Counted from the first letter of the stretch, positions 10,601 to 23,500 are shown. The stretch is DNA of 45,700 bases from Chloromonas sp. AAM2 (GCA_004335635.1 QAXH01000862.1:1-45700), one strand, 5' to 3'. A program made the numbers and translations. The notes: a model not told the origin generated them from the sequence alone.

Positions 10601-12651
10601 AGTTACCTGGGTTACGGTCTGATGGCAGCACGTGCCAAGGTCATCGAGACAAACAAGGAGGCCAAGGGACACCCCTGCTACGGCAAGGTATGCTAGGGCC
10701 AGGGCTGGGGTGGAGTAGGGTCGTTGGAGCCATACGCTTCTGGCCAGAGACATGCCAGTTACAAACAGCAATATCAACTGGTGTCAGCAGAGGTCGTATG
10801 CTTGACCTGCGGAGATGGAAAAGCCTGGCAGCGAGTTCATACCTTGGCCATCACTCTGACATTCTGAGGCGTCTGAGGTCGTCTGAGAGCCTGAGATTTA
10901 CCTCAGTTCCTAAAGAATCATTATCCGTGCCTGGCAAAGGATCACCTCCACAGCTGTCCTGTTCGCAATGTGCATCACTGATCCTAGTTTGGTGTTGGCT
11001 TCCCCAAACCACTATCCATGATTCTAGCCCTCAGCTAATTGAATACATATGCCAATTATCTGCTTCTCGTCTGTGTCCCTGTCCACCCACAGGGTTCAGA
11101 CAGTGTGTACAAATATGCGGGCAAGGACTACGCCATCAAGGCAGCCGCAGACGTAGCCAACTTCAAGCAGTGCACAGCGATCAATGTGGATGCATTGGAC
11201 GTAAAGAAAGAGTGTGCAGCGCCTCAGGTGGGCTATCGGATAGCAGCTGACTAAACTGCACACGAGAAAAGCAGGCAGACCAGCTCAGCCCGCGGCATGA
11301 TGGTACTGGACCGGGGGTCTTGTGCTGTTTTGTCTGCGCTAACGCGAAGTGAAGAAGGAAGGCCATGTGAAGCATAATAGACAGCCTACTGGTCTTGGAG
11401 CAGACGCGCATGAGCACATGCGCCTAGGGCTTTGAGCACATGCGCCTAGGGCTTTGTGGCAGGGTCAGGGCACTTGATATCAGGTTGCAAGCCGAGCCCA
11501 AGACAGCTGTGGGACTTCAGCGTAAGGCTTCTACACAGGCCGTGTGATCTCTACAGATCAAGCATGACACGCTCAGGACGTCTCTGTTCGTCTGTCTATT
11601 CCCTGCCTGCAGGAGGAGTGCACGTTCAGTGGCGTGTGGCACGGCAAGCGCCCCGCCAACGCGCCCTACTACATCTCATCCTACTTTTGGGACCGCGCCT
11701 TTGACAGCGGGATCATCAAGGACGAGAGGGCAACCGTCTGGACAACCAACCCAACGGTGAGTGCAACTGCACAGGTTCCAGGGAGAGCTAACACAATTAT
11801 CTCTTTCTGAACGCTTTGTCAGGCTGTCTGCTTTGCAAGGTTGGTTCACGTTGCCTGCTGCTTGCAATGGCCACAGGCCTTGCAGGACCAGTTAGCAACC
11901 TTGACAGCCACACGCCATGCGCTGACGCTGATTGACGACGCTGGCCTGGATACACATTGCCTTCAGAGCTGGCACCCCTGCCGCCGCTGCGCAGCTGATC
12001 CTGCATTGCTCACGACCTGTGCTGTGCAACAACCACAGGCAGCAGTGCCTTTTAAACGTCAGCAGCAGCATTAATACCTTCGCTTTCCATGGGCTCTTGT
12101 TTCCTTTCGTTAACAAGCGTGGTGACTTCACGTGCTTGGTTGGTGCTTTGCAGGAGTTTGCCAACATGGCCATGAGCGTGTGCGCCCAGCAGGACGAAGC
12201 CGCTCTAACCCAGGCCTTCCCGCGGGTCAAGGCGGAGGGCGCGCCCTACATGTGCGCTGACATGACGTACTGTGTGCAGCTCATGCTGGCGGGCTTCAAG
12301 CTGCCACCGAGTGAACAGATCACACTGGTACGTTTCAAGTGCCATGTATGGATCGTCTGTCCGTTTGTGAACCGTCACCATGCCATGTGTGTGCAATTGT
12401 GAGTGGGAGTGCATCAAGGCGATGATATTGGGCAGCATGATAAGGCGATGCGCAATTTTTGCCGTCTCTGGTGATCATGAGAGCGCATCATAGCGATGAT
12501 GCTGCACAATCGCACAATTGCTGCACAATCAACCTTGCGCTGACTATGACTGTGCACCTGTGGTGACCTGCAGGTGAAGCAAATTGAGTACAATGGCCAG
12601 AACATCGAGGCTGCCTGGCCCTTGGGAGCGGCAGTCAACGACCTGAGCTAG
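7605..12651 (+). CDS. APY: Apyrase / nucleoside diphosphatase, GDA1/CD39 family (12 exons)
   Basis: Hydrolyses nucleoside tri- and diphosphates. Plant relatives act in the Golgi or at the cell surface. Exons: 7605-7642, 7794-7827, 8189-8349, 8762-8918, 9195-9339, 9682-9794, 10124-10224, 10603-10687, 11093-11227, 11613-11756, 12154-12327, 12574-12651. They total 1365 nt in frame, 454 residues, close to plant apyrases (about 470). An Arg-Tyr-Arg-Gly motif and a hydrophobic helix at residues 17-35 form a type II signal anchor. Apyrase conserved regions: ACR1 Asp66-Ala-Gly-Ser-Thr-Gly-Ser-Arg; ACR2 Ala139-Thr-Ala-Gly-Leu-Arg; ACR3 with catalytic Glu182 before Gly-Ala-Tyr; ACR4 Asp209-Leu-Gly-Gly-Gly-Ser; ACR5 Ala443-Trp-Pro-Leu-Gly. 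Position 138 of ACR2 is Lys where Gly is usual. There is no C-terminal membrane helix. The start is supported by the conserved leader and by splice phase. Confidence 0.93.
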
Positions 12652-15600
12652 ACAGTCTATAAGCGGCCTGTGACGGATGTGACGGACATTCACCCTCCAC
12701 AGTACAACGACATGCCCTATTTCCGTCTCAGAATCCGATAGAGTAACTCTCACACATGACGTCATGACGCATCGAAGGGCGCCACCTTGACGCTGATCGT
12801 GTGCAAGGTCCGCAGCATACCAACGTACTTCAGTCAGTTCGGTTGGGGGATGCCCCTATGCTGCTTGCTACCAATTGGGGAAGCTCATATAGAAGCCAGC
12901 AGGCCAGACTCTGATATCTTCGGTCCTCCCGTGATGCACATGCAAGAAAGGAGTGCGCAGGCTGCATGCCCAAGCGTGGGACCGCTTGCTTACCGCATGC
13001 AGCTGAGACCTGTCGAGTGCATGGCTGTCTGCTCACATCAGGTGGTGTACTGATACTCCATGCATGTGGTTGGGGCGATCTGGCAACTTCACTCCATGGC
13101 CTGTCTACCGCCACCGGCACAGCAGGGGATTGTATACTGCGTTCTCAAGCTCTTTCGCTGCTTGAGAGGCCAAATCACGTCAGGGTGTGACCATCAGGGT
13201 TGGACATCAAAGTCCATGCTCCATCCATGGACATGGGCGGCGGCTCACCTTGACAGCACACGTTCGGATTTCGAACAAAACATGGATGCTGGTACTGAGA
13301 CTGTTGGAGTAGGCCACCTGTGCCCGGATAATATTGCATATTAGTCCATTACTACCAGCAGACAAGGAACGGACATTTTGACGTCGAGTCGGTTGATCCA
13401 TTTCCCGCCCGTGCCAATGTTCTCTGCTCATAGCTTTTGCTCTACAAGGGCTTGCTCGTGATTCTCCATTTTAGTCCTTGTTGCAGGTAAAGCCAGGCCT
13501 TGGGCCAGCGGCATGTGCAAATGCCCAATGATATCTGTGATTTTGATTTGTTAGGCTGAGTTTCAGAGACAAACAGAATTTGATAGCAAGCTGTGACGGC
13601 TAGGGCTAAGAATTCCTGCTGCTGGCCTTGCCCAATACCTGTGCAGGAGCTGCCTCTGCCTGTAGGCCATGGACTGGGCAAAGGTGCAATTGACTTGCAG
13701 TTATTCCATTTGCCGCTTTTCCACTTGTCCAAACAGCCAACAATATAAACGCAGCAGTGCCCGAGAGTTACAAGGAGAGAGTGCACATCAGGAAGCACGT
13801 CCACGCAAATGGCTCAATCTTGTACTGCAGGAGAGAGTCTTCTGCGGCAAACATTGAATCCATTGCTGTGAGCTTGTAAAGGGGAATTTACGCGTGTCAG
13901 CAAGGGCTGGTGAGTCACTTGTGGCTATCACCCCACAAAGCGCCTTTCTAAGTGCCCCCTTGGCTAGGACAACAATTGCATCAAACCATAAAAAACACAC
14001 GCGAAGGTCGACGTCAGTTGAATGTCAACAATGTTCTGCCCACATACAAACAGTACAAACTACCTAAGCACGCGTGTCTACTCTTGCTAGCATATTTGTA
14101 CGACTGTGTGAAAATTCGACCTTATCACTGACTAGTCCTCCATTCTCAACCGCCTGCCGCTGCAGTCTGCATGGACATCATTAGTTCATGATTTAAGGTT
14201 GCAGAGGAGCTGGTCAGTCATGTCAGTGGTGGCGTCAATGTCAATGTCACTGGGTTGCCACCCTGAGCGTGTGATGTTTGGCTGCCTTTCTTAGGACAGC
14301 CACCCTGACCCTGAGTGTGTACCCCTACCACCATCCTTCATCCCATCCACTCTTCCCAGTCGTGCAGACACACTGTTGTGCACGCTAGACCTTCACCATC
14401 TGCAGATAAGGAACGGGCAAGTTGACGTCTGAATGCATTGCCACCTTGCCCTTCCAAAGTCTCGGTCCAATACTTTGAGGTGTCAGGTATTTTCACGTGC
14501 AGACACCAGTGCTACCAACCCAGCAAAGAAACCAGAATTGAGACTATGCAGACTTGGGCGGGAATTCAGCGTGAGTCTGCTAGTCGTTGAGTTGTCAGCT
14601 GCAGCAACAGTAAATGCAACAATCCTGGACACATAAAAATGCAACAAGAGCCTTCAGTTGTGTGCACATGGACACGATTACCATTGTAACACTCAGCACA
14701 AAGAGCTTTTGCTCCCAGACCTCGTTTCGCTCTCTGATCTGGTGGCAGAAACGACTCTCACTATTCCGCTCTGTTGTGGCCTGGGGGGTTGTGCTGGGTG
14801 ATACAATGGTCATCGTGTTAATTTGCCCACAAATCTAGTTGCACGTGCCCACACATAAGAATTGTTGCATTCAGTTGCTGCAGCTAACAATTTGACGCTG
14901 GTCACCTGGCTGAGACTGGTACCAATAGTTTTTCGGCGTTGCTTCAACGCATAGGTTTGATCAGTTGAGGCCATGGACCAGAGGCTTTAATTCCTGGCTT
15001 TAATCATGAACGATATTGCAAAGTAACGACAGCAACAGTTGAAGCTTGATGTCCTGGTATTTTGCCTGCAACAAGCGCATGTCATACGCAATGGCGGCCC
15101 GAAGATACGGGGCAACAGAGCAGCCCAACCCAGCATGAAACCCAATGCATGGATGTGGCCGGTGCAATGCCGGCTGTGCACCTGTGCGGTGTCTGGAACC
15201 CAGCATCATGTTGCTCCTGCACGCTATTATTGATTACCCCGGCCTGTGTTGAAAGGATCAGAGTGCCCCTTGTCTGCGCCGTGCGATCCATAGGTTGAGC
15301 TCGCGTATCCTGATACAAATTCAATGTGAGTTCTTGCACTGCACTGTCATAAGCTGGCTATACGATGGGCAAACTTTTGTCTGACGGTAGAGCCGTGCCC
15401 GGTCGTCCTTCCGTGCCTGCATCTTGCAGTGCCGCGTGGGCATTGAGCTGACACATTCAATATCAGAAGCGGACCTGTATTCCAACTGCGTCCGACTGTC
15501 TTCCGCCAAAGCTTCCTAGTGTGAATCCGTTGCTGAGCTGGCGTCACAAAAAGCTGACGCACAACCGACAGGCGATCCGAGAAGCCAACAAGACCGGATA

Positions 15601-15718
15601 TTTACGTATCGCAACACATCAGGCGCTAATCAGGCATAGATAGAATCTCTACTGGAGATCACAGGCGCTAGCATCTCGATTTTGTGATCATAACATTCTG
15701 ACCGACTGTTCGTAAAGC
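12652..15718. other. Apyrase 3' flank, repeat-like spacer and FBPase 5' flank
   Basis: No gene was recognised in these 3 kb. The first plus-strand TGTAA after the apyrase stop is at 13875-13879, which would give a long 3' untranslated region. Several short pieces look like diverged repeats: a stretch near 13770-13799 resembles 3259-3288, and a 30-bp phrase near 13360-13390 recurs near 14400-14430. A minus-strand frame at 15000-15209 has some protein-like character but no support. The last few hundred bases, with a CATAGATA element near 15636, probably hold the FBPase promoter and leader. Confidence 0.35.
13875..13879 (+). terminator. Possible TGTAA poly(A) signal for apyrase
   Basis: TGTAA is the usual green-algal polyadenylation motif. 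This is the first one downstream of the apyrase stop, but it is 1.2 kb away, so the assignment is weak. Confidence 0.2.
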
Positions 15719-18700
15719 ATGGCGTTGCACGCTCAGAAGCAATGTCTGCGGGGAGCACAGATGATGGCAGCTCAGCTTCCTGTTGTAGTCAAGCCACAGT
15801 GCAGCAGGCGCGGTCGCGTGGTGGCAGGTAAGACAGAGGTAGGACCTCTCGACCAGGGTTTGATACATTGGTATTGAGTAAAGCAGTTTGCAGTTTGCTT
15901 GCCACAAGCAAGGAATGCGCTGTTACCATCAGGCCTGTCGTTGCGCTCAGGGGCAAGTGGAACGCCCCCTCGCAGCGCACCCCAGGAGGAGGGTGGTCCC
16001 GATTACTCCAGGCCACAGCGGAACTTGGCCTTGGAGATTGTGCGCGTGACTGAGGCGGCAGCTTTGTCATCGGGACGTTGGCTTGGCAAGGGCGACAAGA
16101 ATGCGGCAGATCAGGTACGTCCGACCTGCGCTCCGACACCGCATCAAACGCGTGCGACACACCGTAACCTCAGATATGTGGACTGTCGCCCGCAGGCTGC
16201 CGTGGACATGATGCGCAAGGTGCTCAACAGTGTAGCAATGGATGGTGTTGTTGTCATTGGAGAGGGCGAGAAGGACGAGGTGAGAAGCCCAGATCAGACC
16301 AAACCCTGCAACCATGCAGCCATTCAGTCCGACAGCGTAGTGTCCAACTGGCGTGAATGCTCCAATGTTTCCTCTCTTTACGCAACAGGCCCGCAGCCAC
16401 TGTTATTGCAAGTGTTATTGTACCACTTGCTTCACTCAGATTGTTTACGCATATAAGGAGACACTTCATTCGTCACCCCACCTTGAAGCAACTCTTCACC
16501 TCACTTTGGCTCGTCCGCTGCATTCAGGCCCCAATGTTGTTCTGCGGTGAGCGCATTGGAAATGGCTCCATGGGGCCTAAAGTGGACATCGCTGTGGATC
16601 CCCTTGATGGCACATCGCTGACGGCACAGGTAGAGAGCATCATTAATGGCCCAGTGATCAAAGTCTTTGCTGCACAGGCTTAGTTTGCGTTTTGAAAGCA
16701 GTCGCGGTACCTTGGTCACATGCAGCATGCCTTGTGCCTGCACATGGATGCGTTTAAGCCTCAGGCCCAGCTCAACATCGCATTTACAGACAGTTGTGCC
16801 TGCTGATTGTTTGCAGGGTCGCAATGGCGCTATCAGCATCATCGCACTGGCATCCCGTGGCTCGCTGTTTGACCCTGGACCATGCATGTAGGTGCACTGT
16901 GGTGGTACTTCTGGTATTGCCTGGCCCCCAGTTATCTGAAGATACTCGTGCAGGGTACATTAAGGTGTCACAACTCCGTGCAGACCCAGTGGAGTGATTT
17001 AGGATTGATATTAAGGCATATGTGCATATGTGCAGGGTGCATCAAGTATTACAACGTTTCATGCGACTAGAGAGGAGTCAGTACACAAAGTGCACGTGCA
17101 TTCACAAGATTGTCCTCATGGTCACTCCCCACAGGTACATGGAGAAGCTTGCCGTGGGTCCGGAGGTGCCGGCCCACCTGGTCAGCCTGGACTACTCCGT
17201 GGAGCGCAACCTGCAGGAAGTGGCACGTGCGCTGCGCAAGCCTGTCAGGTGAGGACAGGCGAGGTTTGCCGTAGGTGTGGTAAGAGCATGTGTTGTGTGT
17301 AGTCAAGGCAGTAATTACCGATCAGAATGAAAGGATCGTGTGAAAGGAAGGTACATGTAGGGGCTGTAAAGTATTCAATTCGTGTTTGTTGAACGGTGGA
17401 AGACATGTTGTGGAGTGTGCGCACATGAAGTGGATGGCAAGGGTTGTGCACTGAGGTATGCTGAGTGTCTGGCAGTGTTAAGGCTATGATGATTGCCTGT
17501 TTTTGTATTGCAGTGACGTGACGGTGGTTATCCTGGACCGGCCGCGCCACAAGGATCTGATTGACCAGGTCCGGGCCGCAGGGGCACGCATCCGCCTGAT
17601 CAACGACGGGGATGTTGGAGGAGCTATTGAGGTGGGTGGACAATGAGTAGCAGACGAAGTCATCTTGCCCGAAATTCATGGGGCAGCTTTGCATGATGTT
17701 GTCTGCAAGGGCAGGCTGTGCTAGGAGTTACAAATCAAAAAGTCTCTAGGGCCAACCTTGCACTTGCTTTTTGCACATTATGCACTACAGAACAGGCTGT
17801 GCTGTGCATGTGTGCAGGTGGCCAAGGAGGGCGGCCCAGTGGACATTCTCATGGGCATTGGTGGCACGCCAGAGGGAGTAATTGCAGGTCAGGCTGAGCC
17901 GCATTTGCTCGCCTCAAGAACTTGTCGAAGGCCGCTTCACTCACCTGCTTCTCCACGAACTAAATATCTTGGGACTGATGTTTTGACAAGCATTTGCCTC
18001 AACACCAGAGTCGCACTCGTCCATGTGCGGTGTGATCTTGATTTGTCACCACCAAATAATGGCATGCACAGACCTGCTTACAGAACAGAAACTTGGATCA
18101 AGTAGTCTAACTTGATTTTGACTGCACACTGTCGTCAATGTGCAGCCAGCCCTTACATGTAACCGTGAGATTCCCTTGACGTTGGCCTGCTTCTTCAATG
18201 CGTGCAGCTGCCGCTCTGAAATGCATGGGCGGGTCCCTGCAGGGCCGTCTCTGGCCGCGCAATGACGACGAGGCCCGGCGCGCCAAGGAGGCGGGCTACG
18301 ACGTCAGCCGCATCCTGCAAACAGAGGACCTGTGCAAGGTGTGTGTGTGTGTGTGTGTGTGAGGAGACCAGAATCTGAGCTTCATCTGAGCCGTTTTACA
18401 AAGACGTGCATTTTGACCTGCGCAGCCTATACCTCCATGCAACTGCCAAGTTGACCAATTGAATGAAGGCACAGTTTGGGCACACAGGTGCAGGTTGAAT
18501 ACAAGAAGTTCATGGCAAGAGTGCCCGTGTCAAACTCTAGGGAATGGAACAAGGTGACAAGGAATTTGCAACTGTTGATTGACTGTACCCATCAGTTGAT
18601 ACCCTGAGCTGCGCATACAGGGTGAGGACGTTTTCTTTGCCGCCACGGGCGTGAGCGACAGCGAGCTGCTCAAGGGCGTGCGTTACTACTCGGGGGGCGC

Positions 18701-19293
18701 AACAACCAACTCGATTGTCATGCGGAACAAGAGCGGCACAGGTGAGGCGCATCAAAACAGACAGGGCGTGAATGTTGCAATCTGTGAATGGATTGGAGAT
18801 TCTGTCATCATGAAGCTGCTGTTAGACTATTTGTCTTTTATTCGAACTGGTGCAGTCAGGTTCATAGCAGCTCCAACGCTTGAATTGAGAAATGTTGCAT
18901 AGTGACGTAACCTACTTGCTTTCTCATAGATGACGTGTCTTGAGAGGTGATGGCAGCTACAACACTGCAGTGACGGGTTATTGCGCAGTGGCGCATGTGT
19001 CAACCTCACCTCGTTGTGTGGTGCGCGCAGTTCGCTTTGTTGAGACCTATCATCGCTGGGCCAAGCCGTCTCTCACCAACATCGACCTGCTGCAAGAGCT
19101 GAACGCCATGCTGCCCATCGGCACCACGGCCGAGGTGGACGCTGAGGTTGCTGCTGCTGTGGCCACTGCAGCCGCCATGCGTGGTGTGGCTGCGCCTTCT
19201 GAAACCGTGCAGGAGCGGGAAGCTCGCACCAACAAGGGCGCTACTCATTCTGCACTGCCGCTGCACAAGAAGAGCAGCGTCTGGGGCCGCTAA
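15719..19293 (+). CDS. glpX: Class II fructose-1,6-bisphosphatase (GlpX type), plastid-targeted (11 exons)
   Basis: Removes the 1-phosphate from fructose-1,6-bisphosphate; a plastid role in carbon fixation or starch metabolism is inferred. Exons: 15719-15827, 15933-16114, 16196-16279, 16528-16629, 16817-16887, 17135-17248, 17514-17631, 17818-17887, 18208-18338, 18621-18741, 19031-19293. They total 1365 nt, phases closed, 454 residues. Residues 1 to about 55 are basic and Ser/Ala/Gln-rich, like a transit peptide. The core (about 60-385) carries Gly-Lys-Gly-Asp-Lys-Asn, Gly119-Glu-Gly-Glu-Lys-Asp-Glu, Asp149-Pro-Leu-Asp-Gly-Thr, Asp229-Arg-Pro-Arg-His, Asp252-Gly-Asp and Gly-Ile-Gly-Gly-Thr-Pro-Glu279-Gly, the metal- and substrate-binding motifs of GlpX. 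A tail of about 70 residues, Ala-rich then basic, is extra. The start has A at -3 and G at +4. The wording of the motifs is closer to actinobacterial GlpX than to cyanobacterial F/SBPase. Confidence 0.93.
18339..18361 (+). repeat. GT microsatellite starting at a 5' splice site
   Basis: The intron after FBPase exon 9 begins directly with about eleven GT units, so the donor is the first unit of the microsatellite. Confidence 0.85.
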
Positions 19294-20024
19294 GCGCCTA
19301 TAGCTGCCATCAAAAGGCTTATTGCACGAGACTGTTTGATTGCCACTTCTCTCTGTCGACAAACAAGAGCAGCAAGAGGCGCTGACTGGGTTTAGAACCA
19401 AAAACTGATCATTTAACAGTGAAGCTGAAGGTAACGGTAAGCTCATGATCATGTCGTTAAACTGATGCATGTCGGGCGGAAGTCAGGCGTACTGTGTACA
19501 TGACAGCTGGTAGGGATTTCATTGTTTGGTGTCAGATGCAACAGGCAGGTCAGGTCATGCTGCAAGTCACGAGTGCGTCCTGGCGGGTCAGTGCTGTCCA
19601 TGTTTGCACAGTAAACACGATGAGACCAGTATTTGTTGTGGCGGTGTATGTACAGGTGCTCTCCATATATAGACTATACTAGCTGGCTATAGACTATGCC
19701 ATCTGTGCTCAAGGGCAAAGCCTGGTTTGCCGAGTTTTGGTTTAAAGTGACATTTCTTTTCTTATACCTGAGTAAACTATACCAAAATCTGCTCTGTCAG
19801 TATGCTACCCCATTCTGCACATTGGTTCCCCAGCGTCAATTCTCTTGCTTGTAGTTTCATGTTTTCATGCTCTTTTTTCACGCAAGACTGATGCCAGGAA
19901 AGCAGCATCGGTGGACATTCCGCTCGTCCTGCCAATCCCTTGCGTGACACGTGTCCAGCAGATGGCGATTCTGACAATCAGAACCCAACCTGATGATGAC
20001 AACTAGTGCCTGCTTAGTACCTGC

Positions 20025-20029
20025 TGTAA
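20025..20029 (+). terminator. Possible TGTAA poly(A) signal for FBPase
   Basis: First plus-strand TGTAA past the FBPase stop, about 730 bp downstream, a normal distance for algal 3' untranslated regions. Confidence 0.4.
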
Positions 20030-20267
20030 CCATCTGGTTTAGCTGCACCGTTATCTACCTCTGCGCGTTCTCTTTTGCATTGCCAGACATCATTTGTCAC
20101 AGAAGTCATGGTATGCAAGTCACTGCACGTGTGTCTCAGTACAGCAAGCACATCATCCAGTACTGGCCTGCACGATGCTAAGGGGTTAATAGACAGAACA
20201 ATAGCCAAAAACAGCCAAACATGCGCTGTTAGCCAGCTGCTTGTGGCTCAGCGTGAGCAAACCCTGC

Positions 20268-20272
20268 TTACA
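20268..20272 (-). terminator. Possible TGTAA poly(A) signal for GCN1
   Basis: A minus-strand TGTAA lies about 250 bp past the GCN1 stop codon, a plausible cleavage signal. Confidence 0.45.
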
Positions 20273-20524
20273 TAGGTAATATGTCCTTGATATACTGTCC
20301 GGTTGCCTCAGTGACTGGTAGCCTTTGCCTCAGATGCACGTTTTCTTTTCCGCAATCGATTCATTGATAAAGAACATTGAGAAATACAAAACGCAGTTCC
20401 ACACAGTTGGTAGTGCTTTCTGGAGTAGACCAGCCACAAAAACAGCCGGAAGATACCATCAACGCGTTAACTGCTTTCAAAGTTTAACTCAAGCAGCAGG
20501 TCCCATGCAACTGACAGAGACAGG

Positions 20525-23500
20525 CTAGTACAATTCCTGTGCGAACAGCTCATCGTCCTCGCTCATCTTGGAGACGCGGCGCATGAAGGACTCTGTCAGC
20601 GTGTTGCGCACCATTGCCCCTGGACCTGCACCAGAGCACAGTGATACACAATTTTGCAGAGGCAGACACCTAGGTCGACTGAAGTGCAGCCTTGGGTCCG
20701 GTGGGACAGGCTGACAATGAATGAAACCTTTCCAGGCGCCCCAGGGCTTTTTCAGGTGCTGTACACCAGGCTAAACGTTTATCAATCTGTACAATCCCAA
20801 TTCGCAAAACAACCTCTTGTCCCCGCGAACGCCCAATTCGCAACGTGGTTGAGATCAGTTCGGTAATCCTTACCTGTTGCCAGGTACTTGAGAGCCATTT
20901 CTGATGCCCCTCCATGGTCCAGCTGCAGCACCTTTGCAAGAGAGAGCTCGCATGTCACCTTTGTGGGACCTGTAGCAAACCAGGGGACAAATCACATGCA
21001 TTTGAAAGGTTAGAGCAACCCAAACAAGCGCTGAACGTTCGGGCATGCTCCAGCTCAATCCCTCATGCAGTGCTGCGTGTCGTATGACTCTGTCAGTTGT
21101 TGAGAAAAGCGAGGTTCCAAGTTTTCACAACACAACATCCGACCGTGCTCAGTGGAGCATGCAGATCATCTAGTATTGGCCTGCACGCAGTGGCCCCAAA
21201 AGCACAGGTTGTGTCCAACCGTGCTGTAGTAGTGTCTGCTTGTCAGATCAGCAGGTGTCCATGCTCAAGCTGCTTAGCTTTGAATCCAAGGCACAAGTCC
21301 AATGATGCTGTCCTAGCCTGTCCGTTGGTAGCAGTGGCAGTAATGTCCCAGTTGGCAGCTATCTCACCTGACGTTGTTGATGCAATTGCGCACATGGGCG
21401 GTACGACCATGGCCAGGTGTGGTTCCATTGCCTCGGGGTGCCCTGTGTTAGTGAGCGCTGCCGACATGCGCCGCACCGCCAGCAGCGCCTGCCGCTGCAC
21501 CTCACCCGACTGGTCGGGACCAAGCAGCGAGCTCAACACGCTGCATGCACCTGAGTGAACAGCACACAACCACGTACCACACAGCCAATAAGGAATGCAC
21601 AGCTAACAGGACAGGCAAGGTGGGACAACAGGTCAAACTTGTGGACCGAGACTTGGGATGAGCTTCCAGGCAGGAGTTCTCGGGCTAGCCTGTCTAGGGT
21701 TGGCTCCCATCTGACTCAAACCAGAAAAGCACAAGAAACATGACAGAATGTGAAATATGGGAAGTGCAGCTGAGAGGACAGGGCAGCGAGAGCCTCCTGG
21801 CCAAAAGTTTTCATAAGCTAGCCAGCTGGTTAGGGTTGCTCACCTGCCAGCACTGAGGGCTGCACTGCCGCCAGCCGGGCTGCTGCCCGACCCGCTGCCA
21901 CCTTGAACTCCACACCAGGATCTCGCGAATACCTGCACGTGCACAGGCACAGGCATCACGTGGATTCACGTGTAGATTAGATGCACATGCGCCATGTAGG
22001 ACACCCAGCTGAAAGGGGAATGCGGATGCGGTCATCATTCCACGCCTGTAGTTTGACTGCAGCCCACAGCACATGCAGTACGTTCAAGGGATGCTCTGAG
22101 CAGAGCCACGTTGAAGGGAAGTCCTGGGTATGAGCAAAACCACACCTGTCTGATCTTTCCGTGTGTTCCGTTGTTCGCCGGCGTCCAGATTACCACCGTG
22201 TCATCATCACATGCTTCACCCTACCCTGGCCTGGGCTCACCGTGTGATCGCCTCCATTGCAGGTGCTACCAGGCCTGCCCCCTGCAGCCGCGCGCCCGCT
22301 GAGCCCATGACAGTCGCAAGCACACACGCTGCGGGGCAGAGCACACATGGCATGAGAGTGGGTGCAGGCAAGCATGGGTGTCCGCTGCAGAAGCATCAGA
22401 ATGACTGGACATGCGAACACATGATGGGCTGGGGACGGCGGAGGCAACACCGTGATCTGGGGTGCCACACAGTCACGAGTTACAAACAGCAGCGGCAGCT
22501 GGCTTGTGGCATATGGCATGTCAACCGCCCAGGTGCATGTTGATGGTGATCTGCAACAATTTCCCTTGAACAGTTCCCCTCACACATCTGCTAACCTGCT
22601 AACCTCTGCCAGTCGGCCCTTCCTCTCCATGTCTCACCATGCAAGTGCCTGTCCTGGGTCTGGGGCGAGGGGCACAGGGGACCCCATGTGAGGGTGGCCT
22701 TGAGCTGATCCTCACCCGCATGCCTGCATGGACAGACAAGACATGGGGTCTGAGCATGTGTCAACAGCTTGCATGGACTGGAGCTGCCGATGCTTGCAGT
22801 AGATCCAGTTTGTGAGCTGTTCCAGACTCGATCTACCCAGAATGCAACAGCAGCTGCGATTGGTTGGGCGGCGAAGAAACGTGTGCATGGTTCTGCAGTG
22901 ATTTTGACCAGTGCGGTTGGCCCTTCCAGAGGACTCTGAACCTTGCATGTGCTTGTTTTTGGAGGCGTGCTCATGCTTTGTTCAGGATGGTGATGTTGGC
23001 TGCTGCTGAGCGCCTAGCTGGTTGGCCCTGCGGTATCGTGGGCTGAACCATGATAAGCTATGTGATGATGATGATGAGTGCGGTTATGGTCAAGGCTGGT
23101 GTGTCCAGTTGTTGAGGCTTCACGCTGAAACCAAAGTCAGTTTCAGAGTCGGGTTCCTAACGCAAAAAGCGCCGTTGTGAATGTGTGTGCTTGGCCCTGC
23201 TTGGGGAGTCTTGGATTGCATATAGAACCGGTGCAGCTGAGGTGAGAACTGCTGTGTCCAGCTGCTGGGGTGTTGCATGTACGCAAGCAGTGGTGTGGCA
23301 AGTTGATGAGTAGGTTGCACCAGCGCGATCATAAACCTATCACTAGAACACGTGGCCGCACCGTGCATGTGCTCCCAAGCAGCCCGCCAGTGCATGTCGC
23401 ATCTTGTCGTCATCACCTGGACAGGCACACAACAGCAATTGAGTCAGTGAACATCTTGCAGCAAAGATGGGTTAGGGTTAGGGTTGGGGTTACTAACCCT

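Larger units (their letters stand above)
19294..20524. other. Convergent 3' spacer between FBPase and GCN1
   Basis: The two genes converge here. The spacer probably contains both 3' untranslated regions. No further gene was recognised; a 67-codon plus-strand frame at 20325-20528 overlaps the GCN1 3' end and looks incidental. A phrase of about 26 bp near 20145-20170 recurs near 21155-21180 with few changes, a small dispersed repeat. Confidence 0.45.

Noticed and set aside
11879..12050. Possible extra apyrase exon (Ala-Leu-Gln-Asp-Gln-Leu-Ala)
   Set aside because: The exons 11613-11756 and 12154-12327 join in phase and match the family directly; adding this piece would insert non-conserved sequence.
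21541..21549. Alternative acceptor (after position 21541) for the GCN1 exon 21368-21550
   Set aside because: It breaks the reading phase with the previous exon; the acceptor before 21550 keeps it.
23041..23080. C/D-box snoRNA suggested by TGATGA
   Set aside because: The motif is part of a GATGATGAT tail, on the strand opposite to the host gene, with no matching D box and stem.
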